From Treponema sp. (GTDB lineage: Bacteria > Spirochaetota > Spirochaetia > Treponematales > Breznakiellaceae), in contig JAIRXH010000043.1 of assembly GCA_031268385.1 (NCBI GenBank), forward strand, positions 1 through 35,406: DNA of 35,406 nucleotides, given 5' to 3'. Positions 32,456 through 35,406 of the stretch are shown here, in pieces. The position numbers were made by a program, and so were the translations under genes. The number at the start of each line of letters is the position of its first letter. The stretch's first letter is position 1. The notes beneath the pieces were generated by a model. The model worked only from the letters and a program-made list of their open reading frames with translations. It was not told the origin of the DNA and did no database searches.

Positions 32456-33688
32456 GTGTCTGATTTTACTTTAACGAAGGGAGTGCTTGTTACAGCCGGC
32501 AGGAAAACCCGGACCGGTGATATAGGAGTGAAGGGGGAGCAGATTGTTCCTCCGGGTCCGGGAATAAAGATCAATTTGGGCGGAAATTCGGTTGTATATC
32601 CTTCCCTCATCAATACCCACGATCATTTGCAGGGCAATTACCGGCCGGCCGTCGGGCCCAAACCGGGGGTTTTCTATCTTACCTGGCTCCCCTGGGATAA
32701 CGATCTCAAGGCGTCGGAGACTTTCAGGGAGCGGTCCAGGCTGTCGCGGGAAGATCTGTACGCCATTTCAGGCTACAAGTGCCTTTTTTCGGGTGTAACA
32801 ACTGTTAACGACCATTTTCCCCAGAAACTGAACGGAGAGATCCTTCCCACTCTGCCCATACGGGCCATTCTGGAATACGGGCTTGCCCATGAATCCAGCT
32901 CCTACGATCTTAAATGGGGAGACGGCATAGAAGTTGAGCACAAGCGGGCGGTCGACAAGGGCTGGCCGTTTATTACCCATTTGTCCGAAGGTTTTGACGA
33001 TGAGGCGATGCACGGAGTACAGACGCTGGAAAAAATGGGGATTCTTGACAATCACTGCCTCTTTATTCACTGTATAGGCTTCAGCGACGATGACATCAAA
33101 AAAACGGCGAAGGCCGGCGCCAGTGTTTCCTGGTGCGGTTTTTCCAACATGTTCATGTTCAACACCACCTGCAAAATTCGCAAGATGCTCAAGGCGGGGG
33201 TGAACGTGACCATAGGAACCGATTCGGCCGCCACTGGTTCCGCCAATCTGCTTGCCGAAATGAAGTACGACAGGGATCTGTACAGGAAGCTGTACGGCGA
33301 AGATCTTTCCGCGGAAGTCATGTTCAGGATGGTAACCGCGAACGCCGCGCGGGCCTTCTGGATGCAGGACAGGACAGGCGCGCTGGAAGAAGGCAAACTG
33401 GGGGACATTATGGTTGTCAGGGGCCGCCTTGATGATCCCTATGAAAATCTGGCGCAGGCTTCCATGGAGGATATAGAACTCCTTGTTCTGGCGGGAACGC
33501 CCATATACGGGGAGATGCGTTTTCTTGGTATACTCGGCGAGAAACTTCCCAAAGGGTATACCAGGATCACTGTGGAGGGGCGTCCCATGTTCGTCAAGGG
33601 GGATCCCGCGGGGCTTTACAGGGAAGCCCGGAGGAAAATCGGGTTTAAGAAAGTTCTTGATTTTTTGCCCTTTGAACCGGAGCCGTAG
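32456..33688 (+). CDS. Metal-dependent amidohydrolase (SsnA/chlorohydrolase-like)
   Basis: 410 residues, GTG start with AAGGAC upstream. It has the TIM-barrel amidohydrolase fold: the N-terminal β-sandwich (LTKGVLVTAG), the metal motif HDH in INTHDHLQGNY, later histidines in FITHLSEG and LFIHCIGFS, and the metal aspartate in IGTDSAATGS. The C-terminal sandwich returns at GALEEGKLGDIMVVRGR. The substrate cannot be predicted: deaminases of guanine, S-adenosylhomocysteine or aminohydrolases of triazine type share these motifs. The TAG stop overlaps the SD region of the next gene, so it is the first gene of a three-gene operon with two cNMP-domain proteins. Confidence 0.88.
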   Translation: MSDFTLTKGVLVTAGRKTRTGDIGVKGEQIVPPGPGIKINLGGNSVVYPSLINTHDHLQGNYRPAVGPKPGVFYLTWLPWDNDLKASETFRERSRLSREDLYAISGYKCLFSGVTTVNDHFPQKLNGEILPTLPIRAILEYGLAHESSSYDLKWGDGIEVEHKRAVDKGWPFITHLSEGFDDEAMHGVQTLEKMGILDNHCLFIHCIGFSDDDIKKTAKAGASVSWCGFSNMFMFNTTCKIRKMLKAGVNVTIGTDSAATGSANLLAEMKYDRDLYRKLYGEDLSAEVMFRMVTANAARAFWMQDRTGALEEGKLGDIMVVRGRLDDPYENLAQASMEDIELLVLAGTPIYGEMRFLGILGEKLPKGYTRITVEGRPMFVKGDPAGLYREARRKIGFKKVLDFLPFEPEP

Positions 33689-33693
33689 GAATT

Positions 33694-34749
33694 ATGCCCA
33701 AGCCGTTTCAATACCGTTCAGGTTCACTCATCTACTTCCAGGGAGACGCCGCGGACAAGGTCTTTATTCTCCAGAAAGGCGCGGTGAATCTGGTGTATCA
33801 GGATATTGAGACAGGCCAGGATGTGCACGATCTGGTTCAGCCCGGCGAATTCTTCGGCGTCAAATCCGCCTTGGGGCGTTATCCCCGGGAGGAAAACGCC
33901 ATAGCCCTTGCGGATACCGCCGTCATGGCTTTTACCGTTCCCGAATTTGAAACGCTGGCCATGGCCAATACCCGTATCGTCATGAAGATGCTCAAAGTCT
34001 TTTCCAACCAGATGCGGCGCATACACCGGCAGGTTTCCAGCCTCATGGAAAAGGAAGAGGCGAACCCCGAGGCGGGACTCTTCAATGTGGGTGAGTATTA
34101 CCTTAAAAACAAGCGTTTTACCCAGGCAAAATACGTGTTCAGCCGCTACCTTACCTATTATCCGTCCGGGCGTAACGCGATTCAGGCGGCGAAATACCTG
34201 GAACTGGCGGAAACATCCCTGAGCCGCTATGGGGACGGCAAAGGCCCCGCTCCCGTTACATCGGGACCGGCCCAGCCGTCCGCCGCCCCCCCCCGCGCGG
34301 AGAGATCCCTGGGGGAAATATCTCTTGAACCGGCCGGTGTTTCCCCGCCGCCCCAGGGCGAACTTTCCGATACCGCCAGATCCTATTACAACGCGGTAAG
34401 CCTTATCTCGCAGGAAAAGTACCAGCAGGCGTACATGGCCTTCAAAAAAATAGTTGACGCCAATGAAGATCCCGAATATGCCGCCAAAAGTTCCTACGAA
34501 ATAGGCCGGTGTTTTTTCCTCCTCAACAAGTATGACGAATGCATCAAGTACTATACGATGATGCTTACCAAGTACCCCCGGCATCCCGATCTCCGCGACG
34601 CCATCTTCTTCATAGGCCAGTCTTACGAGAAGATAGGCCGGAGGGATCAGGCGGCGGCCTTCTACCGGAAGATCCTTTCCATGTCCTCCGACGAGGACGA
34701 CGGCACAACCGTCAAGGCAAAGCGGGCCCTCAAGGCATTGGAGGCGTAG
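33694..34749 (+). CDS. cNMP-binding-like domain fused to TPR repeats
   Basis: 351 residues. The N-terminal ~110 residues form a Crp-type cyclic-nucleotide-binding fold (YRSGSLIYFQGDAADKVFILQKGAV, PGEFFGVKSALGRYPREENA). The usual phosphate-binding cassette FGE...RSA is replaced by FFGVKS...REENA, so nucleotide binding is doubtful. There is no DNA-binding HTH. Residues about 125-175 and 235-350 are TPR-like (FNVGEYYLKNKRFTQAKYVF, YYNAVSLISQEKYQQAYMAF, YEIGRCFFLLNKYDECIKYY, IFFIGQSYEKIGRRDQAAAF). A Pro-rich linker (about 180-230) joins the halves. The protein probably reads a signal or scaffolds partners. The stop is followed immediately by the start of the Crp-like gene, so the two are coupled. 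Confidence 0.87.
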   Translation: MPKPFQYRSGSLIYFQGDAADKVFILQKGAVNLVYQDIETGQDVHDLVQPGEFFGVKSALGRYPREENAIALADTAVMAFTVPEFETLAMANTRIVMKMLKVFSNQMRRIHRQVSSLMEKEEANPEAGLFNVGEYYLKNKRFTQAKYVFSRYLTYYPSGRNAIQAAKYLELAETSLSRYGDGKGPAPVTSGPAQPSAAPPRAERSLGEISLEPAGVSPPPQGELSDTARSYYNAVSLISQEKYQQAYMAFKKIVDANEDPEYAAKSSYEIGRCFFLLNKYDECIKYYTMMLTKYPRHPDLRDAIFFIGQSYEKIGRRDQAAAFYRKILSMSSDEDDGTTVKAKRALKALEA

Positions 34750-35388
34750 GTGGCGATGGACCTTGCGGCGTTCGGCCGTTTCGCCCGGACTTTTCAGCCC
34801 GGTGAGATGATCTTCTCGGAATTTGAGCCGGGAGATACCTTTTATCTTATCCAGTCGGGGAGGGTAGAACTGGTCAAGATCATAGGGGATATAGAAAAGA
34901 CGCTGGATATACTGCAGCCCTCGGAGATGTTCGGCGAAATGGCCATACTGGAGAATTCCCCCCGGTCGGCCACCGCCATTGCACTGGACCTGGTCAAGGT
35001 GCTGGAATTCAACTCCCAGAATTTCGAGATCCTCATGCTGGGAAACCCGCAGATAGCCCTGAAACTCCTGCGCATGTTTGCCAAACGCATCTACGATTCC
35101 AAACGGCGTTTCATGATCCTTACCCTGGACGAACCGCAGGCAAAAATAGCCGACGTGTTTCTTATGCTGGATGAAACGCAGACCAACATTGACCGTACCA
35201 CCGAAGCGCGGGAATTCAAGACCACCGTTGACGACATTGCGCACTGGGCGGGAATGAGCATAGCGGAAACAAGGGAAACGCTGAGCCACTTTGTCGCCCA
35301 GCGGCGCATGGAAATGTACCCCGACCGCATTATCGTCAAAAACATCAACGACTTTTCCCGCTTCGTCAATTCACGCCGGAAAAAATAA
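34750..35388 (+). CDS. Crp/Fnr-family cyclic-nucleotide-binding regulator
   Basis: 212 residues, GTG 34750 with GGAGG five bases upstream (ATG 34756 is the alternative). The cNMP domain has an intact phosphate-binding cassette: FGEMAILENSPRSATA (61-76) with Glu63, Arg72 and Ser73, unlike the paired upstream protein. A long C helix (FEILMLGNPQIALKLLRMFAKRIYDS) leads to a winged-HTH: TVDDIAHWAGMSIAETRETLSHFVAQ, then MEMYPDRIIVKNINDF. It likely controls transcription in response to a cyclic nucleotide. No cyclase gene is in the window. The remaining 18 bases of the window hold nothing assignable. Confidence 0.9.
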   Translation: MAMDLAAFGRFARTFQPGEMIFSEFEPGDTFYLIQSGRVELVKIIGDIEKTLDILQPSEMFGEMAILENSPRSATAIALDLVKVLEFNSQNFEILMLGNPQIALKLLRMFAKRIYDSKRRFMILTLDEPQAKIADVFLMLDETQTNIDRTTEAREFKTTVDDIAHWAGMSIAETRETLSHFVAQRRMEMYPDRIIVKNINDFSRFVNSRRKK

Positions 35389-35406
35389 GCCTTCCCGGAT
35401 GGTACG

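Noticed and set aside
33724-35289. Long minus-strand open frame opposite the cNMP-domain genes
   Set aside because: Antisense to two recognisable proteins; the Phe/Val/Gly-rich product is typical of a shadow frame.

Overview
The window looks like a chromosomal segment of a GC-rich spirochaete, most likely a Treponema-type organism. This is an inference from gene content. It carries a short Smc without a recognisable hinge, a FliG paralogue, an LL-diaminopimelate aminotransferase lysine pathway, aromatic-ended outer-membrane-like proteins, a Suppressor-of-fused (SUFU) protein, tandem PocR-AraC regulators and a cyclic-nucleotide-binding protein fused to TPRs. I see no rRNA, tRNA, CRISPR, prophage or transposase gene.

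Layout, left to right. (1) 1-452 is the 3' part of a small conserved protein whose in-frame upstream part consists of two perfect hairpins. 453-953 is a non-coding, hairpin-rich island with a 28-bp tandem duplication. (2) 954-3121 holds two translationally coupled exported, outer-membrane-like proteins; their 3' end overlaps a convergent RNB-family exoribonuclease (3093-5027, minus). (3) 5108-11903 is a compact lysine operon, lysC-dapB-dapA-asd-lysA-dapL, with 4-bp overlaps at two junctions. It covers aspartate to lysine by the DapL route except for the epimerase dapF. (4) 12067-16243 holds a lipoprotein, a six-hairpin repeat array, a secreted trypsin-like protease with a barrel-like C-terminus, a TPR-SUFU protein and a short EutT-like corrinoid adenosyltransferase. 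(5) 16277-19920 (minus) is smc plus an overlapping YhhN-family lysoplasmalogenase gene. (6) 20310-21431 is a stand-alone MsmK/UgpC-type sugar ABC ATPase with a strong promoter. (7) 21557-25173 (minus) holds a TlpA-like thioredoxin with a promoter that predicts a leaderless mRNA, then two tandem PocR-AraC regulators. (8) 25287-29191 is a FliG-like protein without the FliF-binding domain, coupled to an M16C metalloprotease. (9) 29242-32268 holds a DUF3783 protein, a ComM/YifB AAA+ protein and a PHP phosphoesterase. (10) 32456-35388 is an operon of an amidohydrolase, a cNMP-domain/TPR fusion and a Crp-family regulator.

The most unusual feature is a family of modular perfect hairpins between genes. 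Module A occurs three times (12592, 21443, 22180) and modules E and F twice. Copies differ by compensatory changes that keep pairing, and one copy carries an extra block of three other hairpins inserted between modules A and E. This is direct evidence that the folded structure, not just the sequence, is maintained. Among proteins, the most interesting are the protease-barrel, TPR-SUFU and EutT-like cluster, the FliG paralogue lacking FliG_N, and the regulator pair with nearly identical DNA-binding domains but different sensors.
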